The position numbers were made by a program, and so were the translations under genes. Of a DNA stretch of 49,897 bases, positions 34,431 through 42,523 are shown piece after piece. The stretch comes from an uncultured Acidobacteriota bacterium (GTDB lineage: Bacteria; Acidobacteriota; JAAYUB01). Below the pieces are notes generated by a model. The model saw only the letters and a program-made list of their open reading frames with translations. It was not told the origin of the DNA and did no database searches. Each line of letters starts with the position of its first letter. Within the stretch, counting starts at the first letter, position 1. Location: the NCBI GenBank assembly GCA_937925645.1, contig CALAMB010000224.1, positions 1-49,897 of the forward strand, written 5' to 3'.

Positions 34431-36140
34431 TCAGGGGAGCAGGTTCAGGCCTTGCACCGCCGGCTCGGGCGCCGCGTCGAAGACGAAAGGCACCGCTCCG
34501 GACAGCCGTTTGTTGCGGATGCCGCGCAGAACGATCAGGGCGGACAGGAGACCGGTCAAGATGACGATCCATCCAGCCGGATGGGCCGATGCCCACCGGC
34601 CGGCCGTGACCGGAAAGTGCACGTAGGCGCTGAAGCCGATCCAGAAGAGCGGCCAGGTGGCCTTCAGGTTGACTGCCCCCGGCAGGTGGCGGCAGGTGAA
34701 CGGGATCTTGTCAAACCGCAGGAAGAGCGTCTCCCGCAGGATGGCTCCCAGCAGGAGAACCATGCCGTGGAAGCACCCCGCCGGGCCCCAGCCGATCTGA
34801 CTCGCGGACAAGGGCAGCAGTACGATGGGCGGCAGCACGCCAATGATGAAGACGAATTTCCGGCACCCCCGCCAGAGCGGTCGCCCGGCCAACGGGGCGT
34901 TGATTTGGAACAGCCAGTTGGCCGGCCATTCCGCCGGAACGGCCGCCGCGTAGCGTACGCCGAGTACCAGGCAGAACGAAAAAATCAACGGGATGGCCAG
35001 AACGGACTGGTCCACCCCACCGGGAGGCGTTGTCGACGACACGGCAGCGATCCGGACGGCCGCCAGGGCAAAGGCGATGGCGGCGGCTCCGGTGACGATC
35101 ATCTTCTGCCTTCGGCCGCGGAACAGGCCGGCCAGGCAGAAATGGAACGTCGCCCGTTCCAGCGGCTGGGTGAGCCAGCGCCGATCCAGCCAGGTCCGCA
35201 GCCGGTCCCGCCACCGGCTGGCCGAACCGCTGGTGGGATCTGTCCCTTCGGTGCCGAACCTGGCATATCGCCGGAAAACGAGCAACAGGGTCAGGCCATA
35301 ACCGGTCAGGACCGCGGCCAGGGCATGGATCGCCGTGCCGGCCAGGGCCGCCGGCAACGGCTCATCGGCCCCCAGCAACCACTCCTGCAGACCCGTGAAC
35401 CAGAGCGAGGGGACCCAGTACGGGAAGGGGCCGCCGCCCCGCTCGATGTTCGCCAACGCCCGGGCCGCCTGGGGGTACAGAAACACCAGCAGGGCCGCGG
35501 ACATGATCAGACCGGCCTGAACCCAGGGAGTCAGCCGATGGCTGGTCCGCGACCCCAGCAGAGCTGGCAGGATGCCCCGCACGGTCAGGACCAGAAAGAA
35601 CACGAACGCGCAACCGGTCAGCGTGCTCGCGGACTGGGCGGCCACCTGGGCCAGGCCGCCCCCCGCTCCCTCGCCGATTTCAAGCACGACGGGAAACAGC
35701 AGGATGGGCCCGCAGTTGGCGGCCAGGAAAAACAGCGCCAGGCACAGGCACTGCGACAGGCAGGAAGCCAGATGCACGGTGCGAACCGGGATCGGCAAGG
35801 GCGACAGGGTCGCGTGGTCGCGCCGGTCCAGGCCCAGGGCATCCCACTGCCAGGCAGCGGCAATCCCGGTCACTGCCAAGGCATACGAGATAAACAAACA
35901 CCGGTCGATCTGGACGGCCGCCGGAATCCAGGCCGGCGCCGTCGTCGCGAGGTACAGGTATTTCATGATGAGCAGGAAGGGGATGACCAATCCCGGACCG
36001 GCCACCAGGGCCAGCACCTGACCGACGGCCCGGGTCGCGTCCGCCTGCGGGACCAGGGTGTCGCTCACCAGGGAACGAGCCGTGCAGTGTCGCACCAGTT
36101 CCATGAACACGCGCCCGCGGTGAGCGAAGCGGCCCGGCAT
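34431..36140 (-). CDS. Large ABC-transporter membrane protein (permease)
   Basis: A 569-residue polytopic protein with about 12 hydrophobic helices spread over its length (for example FLLIMKYLYLATTAPAWIP, LCLALFFLAANCGPILLFP, VIVLRGIRNKR at the end). It has no Walker motifs. It follows the ABC ATPase gene by 63 bp on the same strand, so it is most likely the permease partner of an ABC-2-type exporter, although I cannot assign a Pfam family by eye. GGAGG lies 7 bp before the ATG. The substrate is unknown. The sequence between helices is short, with no large periplasmic domain. Confidence 0.78.
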   Translation of the reverse strand: MPGRFAHRGRVFMELVRHCTARSLVSDTLVPQADATRAVGQVLALVAGPGLVIPFLLIMKYLYLATTAPAWIPAAVQIDRCLFISYALAVTGIAAAWQWDALGLDRRDHATLSPLPIPVRTVHLASCLSQCLCLALFFLAANCGPILLFPVVLEIGEGAGGGLAQVAAQSASTLTGCAFVFFLVLTVRGILPALLGSRTSHRLTPWVQAGLIMSAALLVFLYPQAARALANIERGGGPFPYWVPSLWFTGLQEWLLGADEPLPAALAGTAIHALAAVLTGYGLTLLLVFRRYARFGTEGTDPTSGSASRWRDRLRTWLDRRWLTQPLERATFHFCLAGLFRGRRQKMIVTGAAAIAFALAAVRIAAVSSTTPPGGVDQSVLAIPLIFSFCLVLGVRYAAAVPAEWPANWLFQINAPLAGRPLWRGCRKFVFIIGVLPPIVLLPLSASQIGWGPAGCFHGMVLLLGAILRETLFLRFDKIPFTCRHLPGAVNLKATWPLFWIGFSAYVHFPVTAGRWASAHPAGWIVILTGLLSALIVLRGIRNKRLSGAVPFVFDAAPEPAVQGLNLLP

Positions 36141-36203
36141 CCGTTGCCTCCGGATTCCGATGACTTCCGATTCAGCAGCCGGTTGGCGCCGATTCGCCGC
36201 CGG

Positions 36204-36968
36204 TCATGCCCGCATCACCGCGACGATTTCCCGGGCGACCGTGGCGGCATCCTCCCGACTGACCAACTGGGTGAACACGTGCTCCAACGACGGCAGCCGC
36301 ATCATGGCTCGCAGGGCCGACACCTCGTCGTCGGCCACGATCCGGCCCCGGTCCAGGATGATGACCCGGGAACAGATCTTTTCCACCACTTCCAGGACAT
36401 GGGAACTGTAGAGAATCGCCTTGCCGGCCTCGGCCAGGCTGGTCAGCAGGTGCCGGAAGACCAGCATGGCCGTGACGTCCAGGCCCGACAGCGGTTCGTC
36501 CACGATCAGCACGTCCGGATCGTGCAGCAGGGCGGCGATGATGAGCACCTTCTGGCGCATGCCCTTGGAGTAAGCGGCGATAGGCAGGTGGCGGTGCGGA
36601 TGGAGGATGAGCAGGCGCAACAGGGATTCGATCTTTTCGGCCAGCCGGGTTTCCGCCATCCCGCGGAGACGCCCCACCAGCCGGAGGTACTCCGGCGCGG
36701 TCAGGTACGGATACAGCAGCGGCTCCTCGGGCACGTAGCCGAGCCGGGCTTTGTATTCCAGCCAGCGGTCCTTCAGGGGAACACCTTGGAACAGTATGTC
36801 GCCGCTGGTCGGCTGGAGCAACCCGGCGAGCATTTTCACCGTGGTGCTTTTGCCGGAGCCGTTCGGACCGAGGTATCCGGTCACGCGGCCCGCCGGAATG
36901 GTGATGCTTACATCCTGAACCGCGGTGAGTCCGTTGTAGCGCTTGGTCAACCGGACGGTCTGCAGCAT
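36204..36968 (-). CDS. ABC transporter ATP-binding protein (ABC-2 exporter type)
   Basis: A 254-residue ATPase. Walker A is GPNGSGKST at about residues 34-42. The signature is AYSKGMRQK in place of LSGGQ, which is typical for ABC-2/Ccm-like exporters. Walker B is VLIVDEPLSGLD and the switch histidine lies in YSSHVLEVVEK. The C-terminal 30 residues (SLEHVFTQLVSREDAATV) resemble those of DrrA/NatA-like ATPases. GGGGAG precedes the ATG. It powers the permease encoded 63 bp downstream. No regulator or accessory lipoprotein is present. Confidence 0.93.
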   Translation of the reverse strand: MLQTVRLTKRYNGLTAVQDVSITIPAGRVTGYLGPNGSGKSTTVKMLAGLLQPTSGDILFQGVPLKDRWLEYKARLGYVPEEPLLYPYLTAPEYLRLVGRLRGMAETRLAEKIESLLRLLILHPHRHLPIAAYSKGMRQKVLIIAALLHDPDVLIVDEPLSGLDVTAMLVFRHLLTSLAEAGKAILYSSHVLEVVEKICSRVIILDRGRIVADDEVSALRAMMRLPSLEHVFTQLVSREDAATVAREIVAVMRA

Positions 36969-37066
36969 CGTCTCCCCTCATCATGGTATGCCCGGACAAT
37001 CTGTGATGATCCTACCATTAGACCCGGCTCCCGGCGCCAGGTTCCTGACAAAATGGAGATGGTCGA

Positions 37067-37243
37067 ATGAGCAACGGCCTCCACGCGGACGCGCGGCTGC
37101 ACCGCGACCGCCGCGAGATTGTTTTCCCCGAGCTGTCTGCCTGGCTGGTAAAGCTGATGCGCGTCATCCCCTGCTCGCGGTACCGCGCGCCGATCAAGAC
37201 CGTCGCTCGCCCCGCTGGTGCCTATCCGACGAAGAGCGTATAA
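37067..37243 (+). CDS. Possible small protein of unknown function (58 aa)
   Basis: An ATG-started frame with GGAG about 10 bp upstream encodes 58 residues (MSNGLHADARLHRDRREIVF at the start, AGAYPTKSV at the end). It ends inside the -10-like TATAAT before the response-regulator gene. I recognise no family, and codon use is not decisive. It may be chance. Confidence 0.25.
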   Translation: MSNGLHADARLHRDRREIVFPELSAWLVKLMRVIPCSRYRAPIKTVARPAGAYPTKSV

Positions 37244-37244
37244 T
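37239..37244 (+). promoter_or_regulatory. Putative -10 of the response-regulator gene
   Basis: A perfect TATAAT lies 60 bp before the chosen ATG (37304). No good -35 is seen at 17 bp. Confidence 0.4.
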
Positions 37245-37303
37245 GGCAGAAGTTGCCGCTTCCGCCGCCTGCACGTCAGCCAGTCAGCGAAGAGTTAGCG
37301 ATC

Positions 37304-38665
37304 ATGAGCCAGCCTCTCGAGCGTATCCCCAATTTGAATATCCTCATCATCGATGACGAGGCCAATATCCGCCGGACCATGACCATTTGCTTGGAGAGCG
37401 AAGGGCACGCGGTGACCGGTGCGGAGTCGGGTTCGGTCGCCATCGATGCGACCGAACGGCGGGTGTACGACCTGATCTTTTTGGATCTTCGGCTGGAACA
37501 CGAAAACGGACTCGACCTCATCCCGCCGCTGCTGGCGGCGGCCCCGTCGGCGCGCATCGTGGTGGTGACGGCATATGCATCCATCGAATCGGCCGTCTCG
37601 GCCATCCGGAGCGGAGCCTTCGATTTTTTGGCCAAACCGTTCGACCCGGAGCAGATCCGCCTGATCGCCCGACAGGTGGGGGCGCTCCGGATGCTGGAAC
37701 ACGAGGTGACCGCGCTGCGCAGCGACCTGGGCCGGATGCACCCGGAGCTGGATTTTCAAACCGCCTGCCCGGCGATGCAGCGGGCGGTGGAAATGGCCCG
37801 TCAGGTTGCGGCTGCCGAGGCCACGGTGCTGCTCAACGGCGAAAGCGGAACCGGGAAAACGGTGCTGGCCCGGGCCATCCACCGGTGGAGCCGACGGGCC
37901 GGCAAGCCGTTCGGTGTGGTTTCATGCGCCAGCCTGAGCGCGGAGCTCCTGGAGAGTGAGCTGTTCGGCCATGTCAAAGGCGCATTCACGGGCGCAGTCC
38001 GTGACAATCCCGGACGGATCGCGGCGTGCGAAGGGGGGACGCTGTTGCTGGACGAAGTGGGGGATCTGCCGGTGCCAATTCAGCCCAAGCTGCTCCGATT
38101 CATCCAGGATCGGGAATACGAACGGCTTGGACAATCGATCACCCGCCACGCCGATGTGCGGATCATTGCTGCCACGGGCGCCGATCTGAAACAGGCCGTG
38201 GCGGATGGACGGTTCAGAGAGGACCTCTATTACCGCATCAACGTCATCCCGATCTACCTGCCATCGTTGCGGGACAGGCGGGAAGACATACAATCCATAG
38301 CCGGCCGGATGCTGGCCGTCTTCAATCAGGCCAATCGGAAGCATGTGGAAGGGTTCACCGCGGAAGTCGAGGCGATTCTTCAGGATTATCACTGGCCGGG
38401 CAACATCCGGGAGTTGCGCAACGTGGTGGAACGAGCGGTGATTCTGAACCGCGGCACCCGAATCGGGACAGAGCACCTGCCCGAGGAGTTGCTGGGGCCC
38501 CGGCAGCGAGTTCGGCTGGGCGACCCGGTGCCGCTGGCGACAATCGAAGAGCAGCACATCCGCCGGGTCCTGGCTGGCGCTCCCAGTTTACAGGCCGCGG
38601 CGGAGATCCTGGACGTGGATCCGGCGACGCTGTGGCGCCGCCGAAAGCAGTACGGTCTCGATTGA
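37304..38665 (+). CDS. Sigma-54-dependent response regulator (NtrC family, AlgB-like)
   Basis: A 453-residue activator. The receiver domain (12-128) has phospho-acceptor Asp61, with Thr89 and Lys111. The AAA+ domain (about 150-385) has Walker A GESGTGKT (179-186), an intact sigma-54 contact loop GAFTGA (226-231), Walker B GGTLLLDE (244-251) and the R-finger region [11 protein letters not shown]. The Fis-type helix-turn-helix ends in [13 protein letters not shown], very like AlgB of Pseudomonas. It should open sigma-54 promoters when phosphorylated. ATG 37304 is preferred over an earlier TTG because [19 protein letters not shown] gives a normal N-terminus. The kinase gene 203 bp downstream has its own sigma-54 promoter. 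Confidence 0.93.
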   Translation: MSQPLERIPNLNILIIDDEANIRRTMTICLESEGHAVTGAESGSVAIDATERRVYDLIFLDLRLEHENGLDLIPPLLAAAPSARIVVVTAYASIESAVSAIRSGAFDFLAKPFDPEQIRLIARQVGALRMLEHEVTALRSDLGRMHPELDFQTACPAMQRAVEMARQVAAAEATVLLNGESGTGKTVLARAIHRWSRRAGKPFGVVSCASLSAELLESELFGHVKGAFTGAVRDNPGRIAACEGGTLLLDEVGDLPVPIQPKLLRFIQDREYERLGQSITRHADVRIIAATGADLKQAVADGRFREDLYYRINVIPIYLPSLRDRREDIQSIAGRMLAVFNQANRKHVEGFTAEVEAILQDYHWPGNIRELRNVVERAVILNRGTRIGTEHLPEELLGPRQRVRLGDPVPLATIEEQHIRRVLAGAPSLQAAAEILDVDPATLWRRRKQYGLD

Positions 38666-38796
38666 TCTCTCCCTGGAAACCGATGCCCTCCTGCTGCCAT
38701 CGTGCAAAATGCAACCCGCTCGGGCGGAGATCGGGCAGTTTGCAGGACACTTCGGTTGTAAACCCAAACAATTAAAGCCTTTGAAATCTGGCCGAA

Positions 38797-38814
38797 TTGG
38801 CATCTAGTCTGCAT
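38797..38814 (+). promoter_or_regulatory. Sigma-54 (-24/-12) promoter before the sensor kinase/Trk operon
   Basis: TTGGCATCTAGTCTGCAT has the invariant GG (38799-38800) and GC (38811-38812) separated by exactly 10 bp, and matches TTGGCA-N6-TGCA. Transcription would start near 38824, 45 bp before the kinase ATG. The gene just upstream encodes a sigma-54 activator with an intact GAFTGA. A small inverted repeat, TGCAAAATGCA (38703-38713), could be an activator site, but that is weak. Confidence 0.75.
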
Positions 38815-38868
38815 CATCGCGAATGTGGCCAGCGGTGGCCGAGTGGATTTTGTCTGGGAGGCAGGACG

Positions 38869-40695
38869 ATGACGCTGCGTGTGAAAATACTGCTCGGATA
38901 CGGGATGGCTTTTCTGATGACGGGAATCGTCCTGGTCTGGGCGATTCACAACTTGGTCGAGCTGGGCCAAGCCTCTGAAGCCATCCTGAAAGAGAATTAC
39001 AAGAGCATTCAGGCCGCCGGTCAGATGTGGTGTGCCGTGGAAGAGCAGGATGCGGCTGTGCTCCAGGCACGGGCCGGTGACTATTCGGCGGGTCGGGTCC
39101 GTTTCCAGAAGAGTGAGGCACGCTTTCTGGAATGGTTGGCCCGGGCCAAAGACAACATCACCATCCCCGGTGAAGCCAAAATTATCAGTGATTTGGATAA
39201 CGGATATGCCATCTATCGTTCGACTGCAACGGATCTTTTGGTTCCACTGGAACCGCCGCCGGTCGGGGCGGGTGACAACAGCCGCCTGGCTCCTCTTTCC
39301 ACGGCAGTGAAGGAACAGGCCGAACGCTTGCGGCGGATGAATGAAGAGACGATGTTCGGGACCAGCCAGCGGGCGCAGCAGCTGGCCCGGCAAGCGGTGT
39401 GGTCAACCAGCGGTGTGGGGCTGCTGGCGGTGGTGTTGGGGATTGTCGTCAGTCTGCTGTTGTCCAAACGATTGGTGCGACCGTTGCACCAATTGGCGGT
39501 CGCCGCGCAACAGGTCGGTCAGAGACAGTATGCCATGGAACTGCCCGTTGGCAGCCAAGACGAGATCGGACTGCTCACGCGGGAATTCAATGTGATGACC
39601 CAACGGCTCAAGGACTACCACGAGATGAACGTGGAAGAAATCATGGCCGAAAAGAAGCGGGGCGAGGCCATCCTGCGGAGCATTGAGGACGGGATCCTGG
39701 TTTTCGATCCCGATCTGCGGGTGACCCACATTAACATCACCGCCCTCAACATGCTAGCGGTGACGTCCGAACAAGCCATCGGGCGGCACTTCCTGGAGGT
39801 GATCAATGACGAGGGCTTGCTCGACCTCCTGCGGCAGGCGGCCGATACGCAACAACCTCCGCATCCGGAAGAGGATCAACAGATCCTGACGCTGAACCGC
39901 GGCGGTGCGACCCGCCATTGCACTTTTGCTGTGACCCCGGTGCGCGGCAGCGGTTCCGCGTTGCTCTGTGTCGTGCTGCTGCTCCGCGACGTGACCCGCT
40001 TCCGGGAGCTGGATCGGCTGAAGAGCCAGTTCGTGATGACCGCGTCCCACGAGCTACGGACGCCCCTGACCAGCATCAGCATGAGCATTGGTCTCCTGCG
40101 TGAGCGGGCGGTCGAACGCCTGGACGAGTCGCAACGCCAGCTGCTGGACGTGGCGTACCAGGAATCGAACCGCCTCCGGGCGCTGGTCAATGATTTGCTG
40201 GATCTCGAAAAAATCGAGTCCGGACGCATCGAGATGCAGTTCGAAAATGTGCCCGTGGCCCGGTTGGCTGACCGGGTGCTGGCCATTTTCCGGCCGCAGA
40301 CTGAAAAAGCCGGCGTGACGTTGGCGGCGGATCTGCCGGATGGACTGTCGACAGTGCACGCAGATGGCTCCAAGATCTCTTGGGTGCTGACCAATCTGAT
40401 CTCCAACGCGTTGCGGTATGTCTCCCCAGGGGGGCATATCGCCATTCGGGCCGAACAGATCGGCCGTTTTGTGCATGTGTCGGTTCGCGATGACGGACGT
40501 GGAATCTCGAAGGAATTCCAGAACCGGATATTCGAAAAATTTGTCCAGGTCGACAGCAATCCGAATGACCATGGGAGCGGCTTGGGGTTGGCAATCTGTC
40601 GTGAGATCGTCCGGGCCCACCAGGGAACCATCTGGGTGGAATCCGAGCCGGGCCACGGCAGCACTTTCACCTTCACCCTGCCCATAAAGGAATGA
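38869..40695 (+). CDS. Membrane sensor histidine kinase (KinB-like)
   Basis: A 608-residue kinase. Transmembrane helices at about 7-27 and 182-199 flank a helical periplasmic sensor of about 150 residues. HAMP (200-255), a coiled linker and a PAS domain (about 262-375) follow. HisKA carries phospho-acceptor His394 (TASHELRTP). HATPase has N513, DDGRG (541-545) and GSGLGL (569-574). Order and length match KinB of Pseudomonas, the partner of AlgB. ATG 38869 has GGGAGG 7 bp upstream. It heads a tight operon with a REC-TPR protein and the Trk genes, so it may sense potassium, turgor or another envelope state; the signal is inference. Its partner is likely the upstream AlgB-like regulator. Confidence 0.93.
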   Translation: MTLRVKILLGYGMAFLMTGIVLVWAIHNLVELGQASEAILKENYKSIQAAGQMWCAVEEQDAAVLQARAGDYSAGRVRFQKSEARFLEWLARAKDNITIPGEAKIISDLDNGYAIYRSTATDLLVPLEPPPVGAGDNSRLAPLSTAVKEQAERLRRMNEETMFGTSQRAQQLARQAVWSTSGVGLLAVVLGIVVSLLLSKRLVRPLHQLAVAAQQVGQRQYAMELPVGSQDEIGLLTREFNVMTQRLKDYHEMNVEEIMAEKKRGEAILRSIEDGILVFDPDLRVTHINITALNMLAVTSEQAIGRHFLEVINDEGLLDLLRQAADTQQPPHPEEDQQILTLNRGGATRHCTFAVTPVRGSGSALLCVVLLLRDVTRFRELDRLKSQFVMTASHELRTPLTSISMSIGLLRERAVERLDESQRQLLDVAYQESNRLRALVNDLLDLEKIESGRIEMQFENVPVARLADRVLAIFRPQTEKAGVTLAADLPDGLSTVHADGSKISWVLTNLISNALRYVSPGGHIAIRAEQIGRFVHVSVRDDGRGISKEFQNRIFEKFVQVDSNPNDHGSGLGLAICREIVRAHQGTIWVESEPGHGSTFTFTLPIKE

Positions 40696-40707
40696 TGAGG
40701 TGCGGCG

Positions 40708-41406
40708 ATGAGCGAAACAGCGAGAATCCTGATCGTGGATGATGAGCGGAATATCCGTTTCACCCTGGCCCAGGCCATTGCATCTTCCGACCGGTCTGTG
40801 GTCACCGCGATGAACGGCGAAGAAGCCCTGCACTGCCTGGAACAGGACCTTTACCAGGTGATCCTCCTGGACCTGCAATTGCCCGGGATGAGCGGACTGG
40901 AAATCCTCCGCGAGATCCGGCGGCGGCAGGAGAGCGCCCGGGTGGTGATTGTGACCGCCCATGGCAACATCGATAACGCAGTGGAAGCCATGAAGCTGGG
41001 GGCGGCCGATTTCCTGCAAAAGCCGTTGGTTCCCGAGCAGGTGCGGTCCCTGGTCAACCGGTTGATCCACCAACGAGCGGCCGCAGCGGACCCGGCCACC
41101 GACTATTTCAATCGAATAGTCCGCGCTCGCCAACTCATGGCGGATGGCCTGTTGGAAGCAGCCGAGCTCGAGATCCGCGGCGCAATCGCCTGTGATCCGG
41201 ACCGGCCGGCCGGCTTCAATCTGCTGGGGGCCGTCCACGAGCGCCGAGGCGAGGTGCTGACGGCGATCCAGGAGTACAGGGCCGCTTTGGCGCTGGCTCC
41301 CGGGTACGAGCCGGCCCAGCGGAATTTGGAGCGGCTGACCACATGGCCGCGCACAGGTGGGATCGTTCTGGATGAACAAACGGACCAAACCAAGGATGAA
41401 CACTGA
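40708..41406 (+). CDS. Response receiver with TPR output (REC-TPR)
   Basis: A 232-residue protein. The receiver domain (5-122) has Asp11/Asp12, phospho-acceptor Asp55 (ILLDLQLPG), Thr83 and Lys105. After a linker come about two TPRs (134-210: RQLMADGLLEAAELEIRGAI, LLGAVHERRGEVLTAIQEYR) and a polar tail. There is no DNA-binding or enzymatic output domain, so phosphorylation probably controls a protein-protein contact, or the protein is a phosphate sink for the kinase. It starts 12 bp after the kinase, and its stop overlaps the first TrkA gene (TGATG). That coupling makes a TrkA or TrkH partner attractive, as inference. Confidence 0.9.
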   Translation: MSETARILIVDDERNIRFTLAQAIASSDRSVVTAMNGEEALHCLEQDLYQVILLDLQLPGMSGLEILREIRRRQESARVVIVTAHGNIDNAVEAMKLGAADFLQKPLVPEQVRSLVNRLIHQRAAAADPATDYFNRIVRARQLMADGLLEAAELEIRGAIACDPDRPAGFNLLGAVHERRGEVLTAIQEYRAALALAPGYEPAQRNLERLTTWPRTGGIVLDEQTDQTKDEH

Positions 41407-41849
41407 TGAGCAACCACCAATATGTCGTCATCGTCGGCTGCGGCCAGACGGGTTCCCGATTGGCCAATCGCCTGAGCGTCATGGGCCACAGTGTGGTTGT
41501 GATCGACCAGCGGCGGGATGCCTTCGCCGCGCTCGGTGCCGAGTTCAGCGGTTTCTGCCTGGAAGGAGACGGCACGGACAAGGCCTGCCTGGATCAGGCT
41601 AAAATCAGCCAAGCCGACCTGGTGGTTGCCGTTACCCGCGAGGATACGGTGAATATGATGGTGGCCCAGGTGACCCGGCACTTATGGCATATTCCCCGGG
41701 TGGTCGCGCGGGTGTTCCATCCGGCGCTGGCTGCCTTTTGCCGGAAGCTGGGACTCGAGACGATCTGTCCGGCGGACACGGCGGCCGATGCGGTTCTCCG
41801 TCTGGCGGGTCTCGATGGTGGCCCTGCGGGAGTGGGGGACGGGCGATGA
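41406..41849 (+). CDS. trkA: TrkA-N (RCK) domain protein, short
   Basis: A 147-residue protein holding a single RCK/TrkA-N nucleotide-binding domain (VVIVGCGQTGSRLANRLSVM, the acidic residue in VVVIDQ, then LEGDGTDKACL). There is no TrkA-C domain, and it is shorter than normal single-RCK TrkA proteins (about 220 residues). It should bind NAD(H) or ATP/ADP and gate the TrkH channel from the cytoplasm. The start overlaps the REC-TPR stop as TGATG and the stop overlaps the next ATG as ATGA. It probably forms a mixed ring with the second, longer TrkA encoded next. Confidence 0.88.
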   Translation: MSNHQYVVIVGCGQTGSRLANRLSVMGHSVVVIDQRRDAFAALGAEFSGFCLEGDGTDKACLDQAKISQADLVVAVTREDTVNMMVAQVTRHLWHIPRVVARVFHPALAAFCRKLGLETICPADTAADAVLRLAGLDGGPAGVGDGR

Positions 41850-42523
41850 ACATCCTGATCACGGGCGGCGGCAAGCCACTCCAATTCTTGTGCCGCCGCT
41901 TCCTGGCCAAGAGCTGCCGGGTCACGATCGTCGACCAGGACCCGGAAGAGTGCGGCCGGCTCTCCCGTCAGCTGCGGGCGACGGTTGTCCTCGGAGACGG
42001 AACGAACCCGCTCATTCTAGACGAAGCTGGCGTGCGGGAAGCGGATGTGGTCCTGGCGGCCACGCCACACGACGCCGACAACCTGATCATCTGTCAGTTG
42101 GCGACGCGCTGCTTCAGCGTCCCCCACGTGGTGGCCGTCGTCAATGATCCGGAGAATGAGACAACATTCCGGGATCTGGGCGTGAACGCATTCTCGGCCA
42201 CGCGGGTCATTGCCGGCCTGATCGAACAGCGGACCGCGTTCCAGGAGATCACCAACCTGATCCCCCTGGGCGAAGGGCGCGTGATCGTGACGGAGCTCAG
42301 GCTCCGCGATGATATGCCCGCGGTTTACCGGTCCCTCAGCGAACTGGATCTGCCGCCTGACGTGTTGGTGGCGTGTCTGGTTCGTGAGGGACGGGCGATG
42401 ATCCCGCGCGGGGGGACGGAACTCTTGCCTGGTGACCAGGTGATGGTGATTTCGTTGCCCGAGAACCATGGTCCGGCCCTCCGGGCGATCACTGGCGAGC
42501 GGAACGAATGGGACCGGGCATGA
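41846..42523 (+). CDS. trkA: TrkA-N/TrkA-C potassium-uptake regulatory protein
   Basis: A 225-residue RCK protein. TrkA-N starts with NILITGGGKPLQFLCRRFL, the acidic end of the second strand lies in TIVDQDPEECG, and VVLGDGTNP and DVVLAATPHDADN follow. From about 140 a TrkA-C domain follows (VIVTELRLRDDMPAVYRSL, ending PGDQVMVISLPEN). The usual GxGxxG loop reads GGGKPL, so one glycine position is changed. ATG 41846 overlaps the previous stop (ATGA); an earlier frame start lies within the upstream gene. It pairs with TrkH encoded next, with which it also overlaps. Confidence 0.92.
   Translation: MNILITGGGKPLQFLCRRFLAKSCRVTIVDQDPEECGRLSRQLRATVVLGDGTNPLILDEAGVREADVVLAATPHDADNLIICQLATRCFSVPHVVAVVNDPENETTFRDLGVNAFSATRVIAGLIEQRTAFQEITNLIPLGEGRVIVTELRLRDDMPAVYRSLSELDLPPDVLVACLVREGRAMIPRGGTELLPGDQVMVISLPENHGPALRAITGERNEWDRA

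Noticed and set aside
34257..37070. A 937-codon plus-strand frame opposite the ABC transporter genes
   Set aside because: The Arg/Gln/Gly-rich product has no motif and the minus-strand genes are unambiguous.
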